Shown piece after piece: positions 52,354 through 62,644 of a stretch of 64,000 nt of DNA. The DNA is from Gleimia coleocanis DSM 15436 (lineage in GTDB: Bacteria; Actinomycetota; Actinomycetes; Actinomycetales; Actinomycetaceae): the NCBI RefSeq assembly GCF_000159015.1, contig NZ_DS999545.1, positions 124,001 through 188,000 on the forward strand, written 5' to 3'. Position 1 is the stretch's first letter. Every line of letters starts with the position of its first letter. The notes beneath the pieces were generated by a model. The model was not told where the DNA came from. It saw only the letters and a list, made by a program, of their open reading frames with translations, and searched no databases. Both the position numbers and the translations under genes were made by a program.

Positions 52354-53361
52354 ATGAACATTGCGGCTGGGTACGTTAATCGTCGAGTGTTAATCACCGG
52401 GGCGGGTGGCAGTATTGGTTCCGAACTAGCGTGCTTGCTGTATGCTGCGGGAAACCGAGATTTAGTGCTACTAGACCGTGATGGGAGTCATCTGCATCAG
52501 CTTGAACTTCGCATGATGGGTACCGGTTTGCTGCAGAATCCCCAGTTTGTGTTGGCGGATATTCGCGATTCAGATACTTTAATGGAAATATTCCGCAACT
52601 ATCAGCCGGAAATCGTAGTGCATGCAGCGGCGCTTAAACACGTACCTCTGTTAGAAAGATTTCCGGAAGAAGCGTGGAAAACTAACGTTTTAGGTACGTT
52701 GTCGGTTTTACGGGCAGCTAACGTAGTTGGGGTTACAGAGTTCATTAATATTTCTACTGATAAAGCTGCTGAGGCTACTACGGTTTTGGGAAAAAGTAAG
52801 GCATTGGCTGAGCAGCTTACTTTGGCATTCGCGGAAGGCGAAACTGTTTCATACAACCAGGTATGTGCTTGTTTAGAAAATTCCCGAGGGCGGTTCTCGC
52901 AACTAATCGAATCGGAAAGCGATGTGCCGGTTAAGCGTAGGTACGTTAACGTGCGTTTTGGTAACGTGGTGGGCTCACGAGGTTCAGTAAGTGAGACTTT
53001 TAAATACCAGATTCAGCATGGGCTGCCGGTAACTGTTACGACTGAGGATTCCTACCGGTTCTTAATGTCAGTAGCAGAAGCATGTGAACTAATTTTAGCT
53101 TCACTGGAACAGGCAAATAATGCGGAAACTGTTGTTTTAAAAATGGGGCAGCAGGTAAGAATCACGGACTTTGCGCGAGAAATAATGAGTTCTGAGAATA
53201 AGCACGTACCTATTGAAATTGTTGGAAATCGGGTTGGAGATAAGCTGCGAGAAACACTCTTAGACACGGGTGATTCCTTAACGCGTGAAACTCAAACTTG
53301 CTGGTTTGTGATATCTCAACGACGCAAACTCGATGAGTTAACTTCTGAAGCTATTAAGTGA
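52354..53361 (+). CDS. NDP-sugar dehydratase/epimerase (CapD/PseB-like, short form)
   Basis: 335 aa from ATG 52354 with AAGG upstream; the GTG at 52339 lies inside a GGTACGTG repeat and is unlikely. Rossmann motif LITGAGGSIGSELA, catalytic region HAAALKHVPLLE, NISTDKAAEATTVLGKSKALAE (the usual TDKA...M..K.. pattern), RFGNVVGSRGS. Lacks the N-terminal membrane half of CapD/WbpM. An extra segment of about 25-30 residues (NQVCACLENSRGRFSQLIESE) sits before YVNVRFGN, and its DNA holds both repeat motifs. Probably UDP-GlcNAc 4,6-dehydratase-type; coupled to the phosphatase downstream. Confidence 0.85.
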   Translation: MNIAAGYVNRRVLITGAGGSIGSELACLLYAAGNRDLVLLDRDGSHLHQLELRMMGTGLLQNPQFVLADIRDSDTLMEIFRNYQPEIVVHAAALKHVPLLERFPEEAWKTNVLGTLSVLRAANVVGVTEFINISTDKAAEATTVLGKSKALAEQLTLAFAEGETVSYNQVCACLENSRGRFSQLIESESDVPVKRRYVNVRFGNVVGSRGSVSETFKYQIQHGLPVTVTTEDSYRFLMSVAEACELILASLEQANNAETVVLKMGQQVRITDFAREIMSSENKHVPIEIVGNRVGDKLRETLLDTGDSLTRETQTCWFVISQRRKLDELTSEAIK

Positions 53362-53371
53362 GGGAAAGACA

Positions 53372-53920
53372 ATGAGTGTAAAAGTACTGATGGTGTGTAC
53401 AGGCAATATTTGCCGATCTGTAATGGCAGAAGTTGTATTACAAGAACACCTTCGTAAAGCGGGCGTTGACGCAGTCGTAGATTCGTGTGGTATTTCAGAT
53501 GAAGAACATGGCAATCCGATAGATTATCGCGCACAACGGACACTAAAAGGCGCTGGATACGTGCTGCCAAACCATGCTGCACGCCAAATAAATAGCAGAG
53601 ATTTAGAAGAAAATGACTTAATCTTGGCAATGACGTACCGTCATTTTGAAGCTGTGGAACGGTTAGTGAATCGGAAGCAAACAAACTTTAATCTTAGTGA
53701 AGACGTACCTCGCTTAATGATGTTCCGAGCTTTCGACCCACAGGGAATCAACGGCGAGATTGAGGGAGCGCCCTCGGGAACGAAAAATGCGCCAACTAAA
53801 GTAAAAGACGTACCTGATCCCTGGTATGGGACTCAAGCAGATTTTGAAGAAACCCTAGCCACCATCGAACGTTGTATTCCCGCGCTACTAGCTGAAATAC
53901 AACGCCGAGAAACCAAATAA
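53372..53920 (+). CDS. Low-molecular-weight protein tyrosine phosphatase
   Basis: 182 aa. P-loop VCTGNICRS (nucleophile Cys, Arg) at the N-terminus and catalytic Asp in DVPDPWYG. Longer than usual (about 150-160) because of an insert INGEIEGAPSGTKNAPTKVK before the Asp loop, whose DNA contains GCGCCCTCGGGAA and GACGTACC repeats. Next to a sugar dehydratase, so it may act in polysaccharide regulation (inference). Confidence 0.9.
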   Translation: MSVKVLMVCTGNICRSVMAEVVLQEHLRKAGVDAVVDSCGISDEEHGNPIDYRAQRTLKGAGYVLPNHAARQINSRDLEENDLILAMTYRHFEAVERLVNRKQTNFNLSEDVPRLMMFRAFDPQGINGEIEGAPSGTKNAPTKVKDVPDPWYGTQADFEETLATIERCIPALLAEIQRRETK

Positions 53921-53951
53921 CCAAACTTTAAGGAAATCTACCCAGAGAAAC

Positions 53952-54791
53952 ATGAGCACTCGGCTAAAAGAAACCCTAATAGTAATTCTGCTAGCAGCAG
54001 TTGGATTCGTCGGAATCTACACGCTGCTCGCCAGTGCCTCTGCACAAAAAGAACCTGCCACCATAGCTAAACCCAATGGGCCTGGCCCGCAGCGCCCAAT
54101 CTTGGACTTAAGCGGATTCAATCCAGGAAATCTTATCTCTGATGCAGAATTCTTCAACGCCGATGCCATGTCAGAAGAACAAGTACGTACCTTCATAAAA
54201 GACTGGAATGATGGATGCGAATCAGATAAGGAAAAAGCGCCTTGCCTGAGTGAATATCGCGAGCACGTACCCTTTCGTCAAGCAACCAGATTCTGCCCGT
54301 ACGATATGCCAGGGGGAGATTTGGACGCAGCTGGAATCATTAGCCAAGCAGCCTATGCTTGCCAGATTAGCCCGCAGGTTCTGTTAGTTACCTTGCAGAA
54401 AGAACAAGGGCTAATAAGCGCCTCTGGTTCACAGTTAAAAGAAGAAAGATACTCGATTGCCTTAGGGTACGGTTGCCCGGATGGGGAAGCCTGTGATCAA
54501 CAGTTTTTCGGCTTTGCAAACCAAATATATGGAGCGGCCCAGCAATTTCAACGCTACCGTGTTGAACCATGGAAATACCAAGTAAAAGCTGGTCAAAATA
54601 ATGCAATCCAATTTCACGTAAACCCTGAGTGCGGTAGTAAAACCATCTACATTGAGAACCAAGCTACAGCGGGACTATACAATTACACGCCCTATCAACC
54701 AACTGCTGACACGTTAGCTGGGCATAGAACTCAATGCTCCACTTGGGGAAATATGAATTTCTATGGGCTCTATCAGGCGTGGTTTAAATAG
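53952..54791 (+). CDS. Secreted hemagglutinin-like protein (lysozyme-like fold suspected)
   Basis: 279 aa. N-terminal signal anchor (TLIVILLAAVGFVGIYTLLASASA), then ISDAEFFNADAMSEEQVRTFIKDWNDGC, AACQISPQVLLVTLQKEQGLI, ALGYGCPDGEACD and NMNFYGLYQAWF. This pattern occurs in secreted actinobacterial and bifidobacterial proteins often called hemagglutinin-related. The PQVLLVTLQKEQ segment suggests a transglycosylase-like helix with Glu. Function not established. Confidence 0.75.
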   Translation: MSTRLKETLIVILLAAVGFVGIYTLLASASAQKEPATIAKPNGPGPQRPILDLSGFNPGNLISDAEFFNADAMSEEQVRTFIKDWNDGCESDKEKAPCLSEYREHVPFRQATRFCPYDMPGGDLDAAGIISQAAYACQISPQVLLVTLQKEQGLISASGSQLKEERYSIALGYGCPDGEACDQQFFGFANQIYGAAQQFQRYRVEPWKYQVKAGQNNAIQFHVNPECGSKTIYIENQATAGLYNYTPYQPTADTLAGHRTQCSTWGNMNFYGLYQAWFK

Positions 54792-54822
54792 GGCGTGTAG
54801 TTAAAACCGCTAATTTTGTGGA

Positions 54823-55359
54823 TTATTCAGCTTTAATAACTGGCTGAGAAGACCAAGGGAAATTAATCCACAGGTCAGTTTCTTTCCACGTGAAGTCAGG
54901 GTCGATAACTGACTGTGGCTTCTTATAGATAACCGCGCATTTTGCATCGACTTTAACGGAAGCTCCACCATCTAGAGAAAGACCCTTTTCGGCAATAAGT
55001 TCCATTACCATTTTTAGGGTTTTGCCGGAATCAGCTACGTCATCTACGACCAGGACTTTTTTGCCTTCTAAAGCGCTGACATCCATAAGTGGTGGAAGTA
55101 GTACAGGTTCTGGCAGGGTTTCGTGGACGTCAGTGTAGAACTCTACATTCATAGTGCCGATAGCTTTAACGCCCATAGCGTATGAGATTGCGCCAGCTGG
55201 TAGTAGACCGCCCCGGGCGATTGCAACGATAAGATCTGGAACCCAACCGGTGTTTACGATTTCTTGAGTTACGTCGCGCATTGCTTGACCGAAGGTTGGC
55301 CAGTCAAGATTTTCGCGGATTGGGGCTTTATCTGAAGTTGCGCCATCGTCGAATGCCAT
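54823..55359 (-). CDS. Phosphoribosyltransferase
   Basis: 178 aa from ATG 55359 preceded by AGAGGAAAACC; the longer upstream frame lacks a ribosome site. PRPP-binding motif KVLVVDDVADSGKTL and DLIVAIARGGLLPAGAISYAMG are type I PRTase features. Close to xanthine/hypoxanthine-type salvage enzymes; substrate base not certain. Confidence 0.88.
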   Translation of the reverse strand: MAFDDGATSDKAPIRENLDWPTFGQAMRDVTQEIVNTGWVPDLIVAIARGGLLPAGAISYAMGVKAIGTMNVEFYTDVHETLPEPVLLPPLMDVSALEGKKVLVVDDVADSGKTLKMVMELIAEKGLSLDGGASVKVDAKCAVIYKKPQSVIDPDFTWKETDLWINFPWSSQPVIKAE

Positions 55360-55476
55360 GGTTTTCCTCTGGGTACTTGTTTGAGTGTTTTCCTTATAAT
55401 ACCGCGCTTTAGGTGGGTTATAAAAGTTCCGAGGGCGGTGGGTACGTGTTCGCAGATTTTCGACGAGACACAAAAA

Positions 55477-55525
55477 CTTGAGCGTAGTAGACTTAACTTA
55501 GAAAGTTGAGTCAATCCCACTCAAG
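55477..55525 (+). promoter_or_regulatory. HspR/HAIR sites upstream of clpB
   Basis: CTTGAGC-N7-ACTTAAC (55477-55497, imperfect) and GTTGAGT-N7-ACTCAAG (55505-55525, good), 7 bp apart and about 70 bp before clpB. Places clpB in the HspR regulon. Confidence 0.85.
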
Positions 55526-55596
55526 GTTGCTGAAGTTGAAAACAAACCAAACCAAGTTTTCAACAAACACGTACCTACAAGTGAAAAGAGAAAAAC

Positions 55597-58254
55597 ATGA
55601 GCTACAAATTTACGACCAGAGTCCAAGAAGCAATAACCAACGCCATAAACCAAGCGAACGCAGCAGCAAACCCAAACGTTGAACCACTCCACATCCTCAA
55701 CGCGCTACTTGAAGACCAAGAAGGCATTGCTGTAAGCCTACTCAAGGCCAGCGGGGCAGACCTCAAACTCATCGGAAGCCAAACACGTACCGCCCTCGTG
55801 AAACTCCCCGCGCTAAACGGAACGAATCCCGCAAACGCAAAAACCGGGCGAAGCATCCTAAACCTGCTAAACGAAGCCGAACAACAAACACAAAAACACG
55901 GCGACGACTACATCTCCACTGAACACGTACTCATCGCCCTCGCCAACCCGCAAGTCTGCGCAGAAACCGCGCGAATCCTAGAAACCGGGCACGCAACCCA
56001 AGAAAAAATCGAAACCATTCTCCCCCAAATAAGGAAACAACCAGTGACCACCCAAGACCCAGAAGGCACCTTCGAATCCCTCAAAAAATACGGCAGAGAC
56101 CTAACCGAAGCTGCACAAAACGGAAAACTAGATCCAGTAATCGGGCGCGATGATGAAATTCGCCGCGTCATTCAAGTGCTATCCCGACGCACCAAAAACA
56201 ACCCTGTACTAATCGGCGAACCCGGAGTTGGCAAAACCGCAGTCGTAGAAGGATTAGCACAACGAATCGTAGCTAAAGACGTACCCTCCTCACTAGCTGG
56301 AAAACGCCTAATCTCCCTCGATCTGGCCTCCATGGTTGCAGGCGCCAAATACCGTGGCGAATTTGAAGAACGCCTGAAAGCAGTCCTCGCTGAAATCACC
56401 GCAGCCGACGGGGAAATCATCACCTTCATCGACGAACTACACACCGTAGTTGGTGCCGGCGGTGGTTCCGAAGGCGCAATGGACGCAGGAAATATGCTGA
56501 AGCCAATGCTCGCACGCGGTGAACTACGTCTGGTAGGTGCCACTACACTAGATGAATACCGAGAAAACATTGAAAAAGACCCTGCGCTCGAACGCCGTTT
56601 CCAACAGGTATTCGTAGGAGAACCAAGCGTAGAAGACACAGTAGCCATCCTGCGTGGAATCGCACCAAAATACGAAGCACACCACAAGGTGACAATCTCA
56701 GACGGCGCGCTGGTAGCAGCCGCACAACTGTCAGACCGATACATTACCGGGCGAAAACTCCCCGACAAAGCAATCGACCTTATCGACGAAGCCGCATCCC
56801 GCCTACGCATGGAACTAGACTCGTCACCCGTTGAAATCGATACGCTACAACGCCAGGTCGACCGACTAAAAATGGAAGAATCCTACCTACAAGACAGCGC
56901 TTCAACCGAAGCAAGTACCCTAGAACAGCTTGAAAAAGTCAAACAAGAACTGGCCGAGAAGAGTGAAAAACTTAAGGTACTTGCTTTGAAATGGGAAGCA
57001 GAAAAACAAGAACGAAACCTGGTCGGCGACCTGCGCGTTAAGCTAGACGAGCTACAAACACAACTGGAACTAGCAGTGAGAGCAGGCAAATGGGAAGAAG
57101 CAGGGCGCCTACAAAACGGTGAAATTCCCGGCATTCAAATGCAAATCTCCCAGGCAGAACAAAAAGCCACTGTGACAACAGAGGAAGGTACGTCCGCAGA
57201 AAAACAGCTAGTAGCGGATAAAGTCGGCCCCCACGAAATTGCAGAGGTAATTGAATCCTGGACAGGTATTCCAACAGGGCGGATGCTCCAAGGAGAAACC
57301 CAAAAACTATTGCAAATGGAAGAAGAACTAGGTAAGCGCCTAATCGGACAAAAAGCTGCAGTCATTGCAGTCTCAGACGCGGTACGACGTGCTCGCGCAG
57401 GAGTTTCCGATCCGAATCGTCCCACAGGGTCATTCTTATTCCTCGGACCAACCGGTGTTGGTAAAACGGAACTAGCTAAATCCCTAGCTGACTTCCTCTT
57501 TGACGACGAACGCGCAATCGTGCGGATTGACATGTCAGAGTACTCGGAAAAGCACGCGGTAGCCCGATTAGTTGGGGCTCCTCCAGGTTACGTGGGATAT
57601 GAAGAAGGCGGCCAGTTAACTGAAGCAGTTCGGCGACGCCCATACTCAGTAGTCCTCTTAGACGAGGTTGAAAAAGCTCATCCGGAAGTCTTTAACATCT
57701 TGCTTCAAGTGCTGGACGACGGACGCCTCACTGACGGGCAGGGGCGTGTTGTAGACTTCCGAAATGCAATCATTGTGCTGACTTCAAACTTGGGATCACA
57801 GTTCCTAACTCAAGGTACGTCCTTAAGCGAAAACCCTGAGAATACAAGTGAAACTACTATCAGCAGCGAGCAACAAGAAGCTGTCATGCAAGTGGTACGT
57901 AGCGTTTTCAAACCAGAATTCCTAAACCGCTTGGACGAAATCATAACCTTCCAGCCACTGCAAAAACACGAGCTGGCACAAATCGTAGACCTGCAGATCC
58001 GCGAGTTCGCCAACCGTTTAGCAGTGCGCAGGATTCGCCTAAATATTTCCGAGGGCGCTAAACAATGGCTAACCGAAAACGGCTACGACCCAGCTTACGG
58101 AGCTCGCCCGCTACGCAGGTTAGTTCAACGAGAAGTCGGAGATAAACTAGCAAAACTCATCCTCAGTGGAGAAGTCACCGACGGAACCACGGTGGAAATC
58201 CGCCAGACCAATAATGAGCTCCAGCTCATTGCCAGTGGCACAACTGAAAAATAA
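55597..58254 (+). CDS. clpB: Disaggregase ClpB
   Basis: 885-aa AAA+ chaperone, cooperates with DnaK to dissolve aggregates. N domain ([29 protein letters not shown]), NBD1 Walker [14 protein letters not shown] and Walker [10 protein letters not shown], middle coiled-coil domain (about 405-520), NBD2 Walker [14 protein letters not shown] and Walker [15 protein letters not shown], and the small D2 domain. Two repeat-bearing inserts are visible in non-conserved segments ([28 protein letters not shown]). Strong A/C-ending codons. Confidence 0.97.
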   Translation: MSYKFTTRVQEAITNAINQANAAANPNVEPLHILNALLEDQEGIAVSLLKASGADLKLIGSQTRTALVKLPALNGTNPANAKTGRSILNLLNEAEQQTQKHGDDYISTEHVLIALANPQVCAETARILETGHATQEKIETILPQIRKQPVTTQDPEGTFESLKKYGRDLTEAAQNGKLDPVIGRDDEIRRVIQVLSRRTKNNPVLIGEPGVGKTAVVEGLAQRIVAKDVPSSLAGKRLISLDLASMVAGAKYRGEFEERLKAVLAEITAADGEIITFIDELHTVVGAGGGSEGAMDAGNMLKPMLARGELRLVGATTLDEYRENIEKDPALERRFQQVFVGEPSVEDTVAILRGIAPKYEAHHKVTISDGALVAAAQLSDRYITGRKLPDKAIDLIDEAASRLRMELDSSPVEIDTLQRQVDRLKMEESYLQDSASTEASTLEQLEKVKQELAEKSEKLKVLALKWEAEKQERNLVGDLRVKLDELQTQLELAVRAGKWEEAGRLQNGEIPGIQMQISQAEQKATVTTEEGTSAEKQLVADKVGPHEIAEVIESWTGIPTGRMLQGETQKLLQMEEELGKRLIGQKAAVIAVSDAVRRARAGVSDPNRPTGSFLFLGPTGVGKTELAKSLADFLFDDERAIVRIDMSEYSEKHAVARLVGAPPGYVGYEEGGQLTEAVRRRPYSVVLLDEVEKAHPEVFNILLQVLDDGRLTDGQGRVVDFRNAIIVLTSNLGSQFLTQGTSLSENPENTSETTISSEQQEAVMQVVRSVFKPEFLNRLDEIITFQPLQKHELAQIVDLQIREFANRLAVRRIRLNISEGAKQWLTENGYDPAYGARPLRRLVQREVGDKLAKLILSGEVTDGTTVEIRQTNNELQLIASGTTEK

Positions 58255-58275
58255 AAACCTAATAGAAAATAACAC

Positions 58276-58328
58276 TTTGGGGGGTGTGGGTACGTGCATA
58301 ATCTAAGCACGTACCCACACCCCCCAAA
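58276..58328. terminator. Long perfect bidirectional terminator with GGTACGTGC repeats
   Basis: 22-bp stem TTTGGGGGGTGTGGGTACGT.. (58276-58297) and its complement (58307-58328), then A-run on plus (T-run on minus strand side). Between convergent clpB and beta-lactamase-like genes. Confidence 0.9.
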
Positions 58329-58341
58329 AAAAGCACATAAA

Positions 58342-59154
58342 CTAGCTGAAACTACTAATCATCCAATCATTCAACGGACGCCAGTTAGCCTTATGCCAAT
58401 CACCAGCTGGTTCCGCACCTAAAAACGCAGCCCCAAATCTACTTTCGGGAGCGACCCACAAAAACGATCCAGCCTGGCCGAAGTGGCCAAACGTAGCGCC
58501 CTCGGAAAGAGAAGGAAACCAGGTGCGTTCCTTATCCCTGCGAATCTCCATCCCCAAACCCCAAGTATTATCAGGGTAAGAGCCAAAACCAGGCGTAACC
58601 CCACGAATCCCCGGCCACTGCACGGTACGTGCTTCCACAGCCAACGCTGATGAAATCAAACGAGGATTAAGCAACTCGCGGCCAAAAGTAACCAAATCAC
58701 GAACTGAACCCATGCCAGCATGTGCGCAAGAACCCTCAACGTAAGTGTCCTCTAAGAAAAGTCCACCAATCACAGCCTCATCAAGCCAATCCATGAAAGG
58801 TACGTGCATGCGCTCAGCCACCCAATCACCAGCAACCTCAATCGCATAATTCGTGTAGGTACGTTTTTGTCCAACCACAGAAACCCGCTCGGGACCGCTA
58901 AAAGAAACCCCAGAAACATGAGACAAAAGAGCTCGCAGAGAAGTCTCTTCAGCGGGAATACCAACAGCACGTACCTCATCCAACCCAATGAAGCCGCGTT
59001 CCACCGCCATCAAAATCGCCCGTGAAGCAAACAGCTTAGTGACTGAAGCAAACGGGAAAACAGCTACCAAATCTCCCGCGCTAAACCGCACCTGCGTCTC
59101 ATCAAAAAACGCTACAGCAAAAGGAAAATCAGGAGTCAGTTCAGCTGGAATCAT
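58342..59154 (-). CDS. Beta-lactamase-like serine hydrolase
   Basis: 270 aa from MIPAELTPDFPF (59154; an ATG 27 bases upstream is possible). Class C/PBP-type motifs: SVTK (Ser-x-x-Lys), YTNY (Tyr-x-Asn) and HFGQAG (His-x-Gly). No signal peptide, so cytosolic; more likely an esterase or peptidase than a resistance enzyme. Several GGTACGT copies lie inside the gene. Confidence 0.85.
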   Translation of the reverse strand: MIPAELTPDFPFAVAFFDETQVRFSAGDLVAVFPFASVTKLFASRAILMAVERGFIGLDEVRAVGIPAEETSLRALLSHVSGVSFSGPERVSVVGQKRTYTNYAIEVAGDWVAERMHVPFMDWLDEAVIGGLFLEDTYVEGSCAHAGMGSVRDLVTFGRELLNPRLISSALAVEARTVQWPGIRGVTPGFGSYPDNTWGLGMEIRRDKERTWFPSLSEGATFGHFGQAGSFLWVAPESRFGAAFLGAEPAGDWHKANWRPLNDWMISSFS

Positions 59155-59222
59155 TACTTCACCACCACAACAAACAAACACGTACCTAAACGGAAAATGC
59201 GAACATGTACCTAACGGACAAA

Positions 59223-59990
59223 CTAGTCGGCGAAATCCACAATCACTGGAACATGGTCAGAAGCGCCTTTACCCTTCCGCTCATCACGGTCAATATGCGC
59301 AGCCGTAACAGTCTCAGTCAACGCAGGAGACGCGTACACAAAGTCAATACGCATCCCCTCATTCTTAGGGAAACGTAGCTTCTGATAATCCCAGTAAGTA
59401 TAGTTATCAACTCGCTCGCGGGTCACTTCAGTCATACCGATTTCAGCAAACGCGCGGAAAGCCTCACGCTCAGGCACAGACACGTGGGTAGCGCCCTCGA
59501 ATGCCTTAATATCCCAAACATCATGGTCAAATGGAGCCACATTCCAGTCGCCAACTAACGCCACCTTACGGTCATGCATAGTTTCAACCATGTAATCACG
59601 CAACGCCGTCAGCCACTCAAGTTTATAAGCATAGTGGGGGTGGTCTAGTTCGCGACCGTTCGGAACATACAGGCTCCAAATTTCAACCCCACTACAGACT
59701 GCTCCCAGAGCGCGCGCTTCCACAACGCCATCATATTCAGGCTGACCTGGGAAACTTACCTGGACGTTTTCAATACCTACGCGAGAAGCAATCGCCACAC
59801 CGTTCCACTGGTTTAAACCAACCATTTCTACCTGATAGCCAGCTTCTTCAAAACGTTCAAACGGGAATTGTTCTGGCTTACACTTCAACTCCTGCATAGC
59901 TAGGACGTCAACATCCCAACGCTTCAGGACTTCAATGACACGGTCGATGCGGGTACGTACTGAATTCACATTCCAAGTTACAAGTCTCAT
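59223..59990 (-). CDS. xthA: Exodeoxyribonuclease III
   Basis: 255 aa. AP endonuclease/3'-5' exonuclease fold: MRLVTWNVNSVRTRIDRV, MQELKC (metal Glu), YVPNGRELDHP, VGDWNVAP, and GASDHVPVIVDF (His). Repairs abasic sites. Divergent from the SDR gene with a 130-bp shared promoter region that has one ACGTACC copy. Confidence 0.96.
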   Translation of the reverse strand: MRLVTWNVNSVRTRIDRVIEVLKRWDVDVLAMQELKCKPEQFPFERFEEAGYQVEMVGLNQWNGVAIASRVGIENVQVSFPGQPEYDGVVEARALGAVCSGVEIWSLYVPNGRELDHPHYAYKLEWLTALRDYMVETMHDRKVALVGDWNVAPFDHDVWDIKAFEGATHVSVPEREAFRAFAEIGMTEVTRERVDNYTYWDYQKLRFPKNEGMRIDFVYASPALTETVTAAHIDRDERKGKGASDHVPVIVDFAD

Positions 59991-60120
59991 AGTCCCAAAA
60001 TACCCTAAAAATACGATGACGTACCTATGAGTGTTTTCATGCTGTTTGAAGATTGCATGGATTATGCGGGGACAGGGGTGAAAACGCGCGCTTTTGAGTT
60101 TAAGCGTTTAGGCTTGAACT

Positions 60121-60882
60121 ATGGGTACTGCATTAGTTACCGGAGCAAGCTCTGGTTTAGGTGAAGAATTTTGTTGGCAGCTAGCAGCTTCTGGACACAA
60201 CCTGGTGGTAGTGGCACGTCGCGAAGACGTACTTAACCAATTGGCTGAAAAAATCCACAATTACACGGGTGTTAACGTAGAAGTTTTGGTAGCTGATTTA
60301 GGTAAAGTTAAGGACCGTGCTCGAGTTTGCACGCGTCTGACTGATGAGGAACACCCGGTTGGGTTGTTGGTTAATAATGCTGGTTACGGTAAGGACCGGA
60401 CTTTCTTGGAAACCCCGGTGTCCGTTGAAAAGACCGCGTTGGATGTGATGGTTACGGCAGTGATGGAACTGTCTCATGCGGCTGCGAAAACCATGGTTTC
60501 TCGAGGGCGGGGAGCGATTTTAAACGTTTCATCTGTGGCCTCAGATACGGGTATGGGTACTTACTCAGCCCATAAAGCCTGGGTTAAAGCATTTACTGAA
60601 GGTTTGGCAATGGATTTGCGAGGCACCGGAGTAACTGCAACCGCTGTGATGCCGGGGATGGTGAATACGGCTTTCCATGACCGTTCTGGCTTTGATGCTT
60701 CCACAGTTAATTCTATTGTGTGGATTAAAGCTGAGACTGTGGTGTCGCAGGCTTTGCAGGCGGTGCGTGAAGGGCGCGTATTGGTTACTCCATCTTTGCG
60801 GTACAAGGTTTCTTCTGCGGCGACGAAGTTGGCTCCTCGTTGGCTGGTGCGTGAAGTTACTTCTCGTTTACCGCACGTTTAA
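60121..60882 (+). CDS. Short-chain dehydrogenase/reductase
   Basis: 253 aa. Cofactor motif TGASSGLGEE, NNAG, and catalytic Ser-Tyr-Lys in LNVSSVASDTGMGTYSAHKAW. RHxD-like region VVVARRED favours NADP. Substrate unknown. Its codons shift to G/T-ending in the second half. Confidence 0.92.
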   Translation: MGTALVTGASSGLGEEFCWQLAASGHNLVVVARREDVLNQLAEKIHNYTGVNVEVLVADLGKVKDRARVCTRLTDEEHPVGLLVNNAGYGKDRTFLETPVSVEKTALDVMVTAVMELSHAAAKTMVSRGRGAILNVSSVASDTGMGTYSAHKAWVKAFTEGLAMDLRGTGVTATAVMPGMVNTAFHDRSGFDASTVNSIVWIKAETVVSQALQAVREGRVLVTPSLRYKVSSAATKLAPRWLVREVTSRLPHV

Positions 60883-60893
60883 TTTTACACTTG

Positions 60894-60950
60894 GGTACGT
60901 GTTTGGGTTTTCCCTTGAAATATCAGGGAAAACCCAAACACGTACCTTTA
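60894..60950. terminator. Terminator with GGTACGTGTTTGGG arms
   Basis: GGTACGTGTTTGGGTTTTCC.. (60894) pairs with ..AACCCAAACACGTACC (ends 60946), loop AATA, then TTTATTTT. Downstream of the SDR gene. Confidence 0.9.
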
Positions 60951-61090
60951 TTTTGTGGGGTGTTATTTTCCGCCCTCGGGAAAGCGGAATCCGAAATAAA
61001 TATTTTGGAAAACTGTGCGAATCCGGATAGGAATATTCCAAAACACGCAAGCACGTACCTTAACGTAAAAGCCTTAGCTAAACTGGAGCT

Positions 61091-61657
61091 ATGACTAATG
61101 ATCCACGCAAAGCCCGTTTGGCTGAACTCGTAAAAGAACTAGCAGTAATCCACGAAAAAGTAACCTTGGCTTCCGGTTTGGAATCTGACTTCTATGTCGA
61201 CATGCGTCGCGCCACTTTGCACCACGAAGCAGCACCACTCATTGGCCACGTAATGCTTGACTTACTGGAAGACAATGGTCTGGCGCCAGATGATTTCGAC
61301 GCGGTAGGTGGTTTAACTATGGGTGCTGACCCAGTTGCTACCGCAATCTTGCATGCGGCTGCTTCTCGTGGTCTGTCCACTGACGCTTTCGTTGTTCGCA
61401 AGGCCGCTAAAGATCACGGCATGAAGCGTCAGATTGAAGGTCCTTCTGTTGAGGGTCGTCGCGTAATCGTTTTGGAAGATACTTCTACTACCGGTGGTTC
61501 TCCGCTGGAAGCTGCGGCTGCGCTGGAAGCTGCTGGCGCAATCATTGAAGCTGTAGCCGTTGTAGTTGATCGCGATACGGGCGCGAAGGAACGTATTGAG
61601 GTGGCAGGCTATAAGTACTTGTTTGCGCTGGGTTTGAGCGATATTGGTTTAGCCTGA
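61091..61657 (+). CDS. pyrE: Orotate phosphoribosyltransferase
   Basis: 188 aa. LASGLESDFYVDMRRATLH (substrate), GGLTMGADPVATAI, FVVRKAAKDHGMKRQIEG (catalytic loop), PRPP motif VIVLEDTSTTGGSPLEA. Converts orotate plus PRPP to OMP in pyrimidine synthesis. Stands alone here. Confidence 0.95.
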   Translation: MTNDPRKARLAELVKELAVIHEKVTLASGLESDFYVDMRRATLHHEAAPLIGHVMLDLLEDNGLAPDDFDAVGGLTMGADPVATAILHAAASRGLSTDAFVVRKAAKDHGMKRQIEGPSVEGRRVIVLEDTSTTGGSPLEAAAALEAAGAIIEAVAVVVDRDTGAKERIEVAGYKYLFALGLSDIGLA

Positions 61658-61684
61658 TTTTTAGCAAAAACTTTTATAACTAAA

Positions 61685-61726
61685 GGTACGTGCTTACGTG
61701 TTGAAATCGTAAGCATGTACCTTTTA
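61685..61726 (+). terminator. pyrE terminator with GGTACGTGCTTACG arms
   Basis: GGTACGTGCTTACG (61685-61698) pairs with CGTAAGCATGTACC (61708-61721), then TTTTAT. Two more GCACGTACC copies follow at 61764 and 61788. Confidence 0.85.
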
Positions 61727-61810
61727 TGTTGGTTGTTAGGAATGTTCCTTCACAAAAATGTGAGCACGTACCGTTGTGCAAATACTAAGCACGTACCTTA
61801 TGTTCGGAAT

Positions 61811-62644
61811 TTAGATTAGTCCGGCGGCTTTCGCGTTTTCACGAACTACTGGCACCAGGTCGGCGATTGAGTCGTGGACTTGGTAGGCACGGTATGGGTA
61901 GCGTTGAATATCTTCAAGCTTAGTGGAACCTGTGAGCACCAGGTGAGTGCGCAGGCCGGCTTCAATACCTGCTTGGACGTCAGTGTTCATGCGGTCGCCA
62001 ACCATGGCAGTGGTTTCTGAGTGTACGTCTAAACGATTCAGTGCTGCGCGGAACATGATGGAGTTTGGTTTTCCTACGAAGTATGGGGATTTCCCGGTGG
62101 CTTCGGTAATCATTGCGGCGATTGCGCCGGTAGCGGGGAGGGTGCCTTCTTGTGATGGGCCGGTAGCGTCAGGGTTGGTAGCAATGAATTTCGCGCCTTT
62201 TTCGATGAGGCGGATGGCGTGGGTGATGGCAGTGAAATCGTAGGAGCGGGTTTCGCCGAGGACTACGAATTCGGGGTCGTGTTCAGTCATGATGTACCCA
62301 CATTCGTGCATGGCGGTGATTAGTCCTGCTTCGCCGACTACGAATGCGGTTGAGTTAGGGGACTGTTGGGAGAGGAATGTTGCGGTTGCTAGCGCGGAGG
62401 TCCAGATGTTTTCTTCGGGGACGGTTAGCCCGGAGTTTTCTAGGCGGGCTGAGAGGTCGCGGGCGGTGAAGATTGAGTTATTGGTGAGTACTAGGTAAGG
62501 GAGGTTTAGTTCACGGAGGGTGTCTAGGAATTCTTGGGCTCCGGGGATTGGGTGCTGTTCGTGGACGAGTACGCCGTCCATGTCAGTTAGCCAGGAGGTT
62601 ACTGGGGGGAGCTCGTCTAGGGAACGAATTTTAGGGATGCTCAT
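61811..62644 (-). CDS. HAD-IIA family hydrolase (NagD-like)
   Basis: 277 aa. Motif I WLTDMDGVLVHE (Asp nucleophile), motif II LTNNS, FVGKPNSIMFRAALNRL (motif III Lys) and AMVGDRMNTDVQAGIEAGL (motif IV). Similar to NagD/4-nitrophenylphosphatase-type sugar or nucleotide phosphatases. Substrate unknown. Confidence 0.9.
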   Translation of the reverse strand: MSIPKIRSLDELPPVTSWLTDMDGVLVHEQHPIPGAQEFLDTLRELNLPYLVLTNNSIFTARDLSARLENSGLTVPEENIWTSALATATFLSQQSPNSTAFVVGEAGLITAMHECGYIMTEHDPEFVVLGETRSYDFTAITHAIRLIEKGAKFIATNPDATGPSQEGTLPATGAIAAMITEATGKSPYFVGKPNSIMFRAALNRLDVHSETTAMVGDRMNTDVQAGIEAGLRTHLVLTGSTKLEDIQRYPYRAYQVHDSIADLVPVVRENAKAAGLI

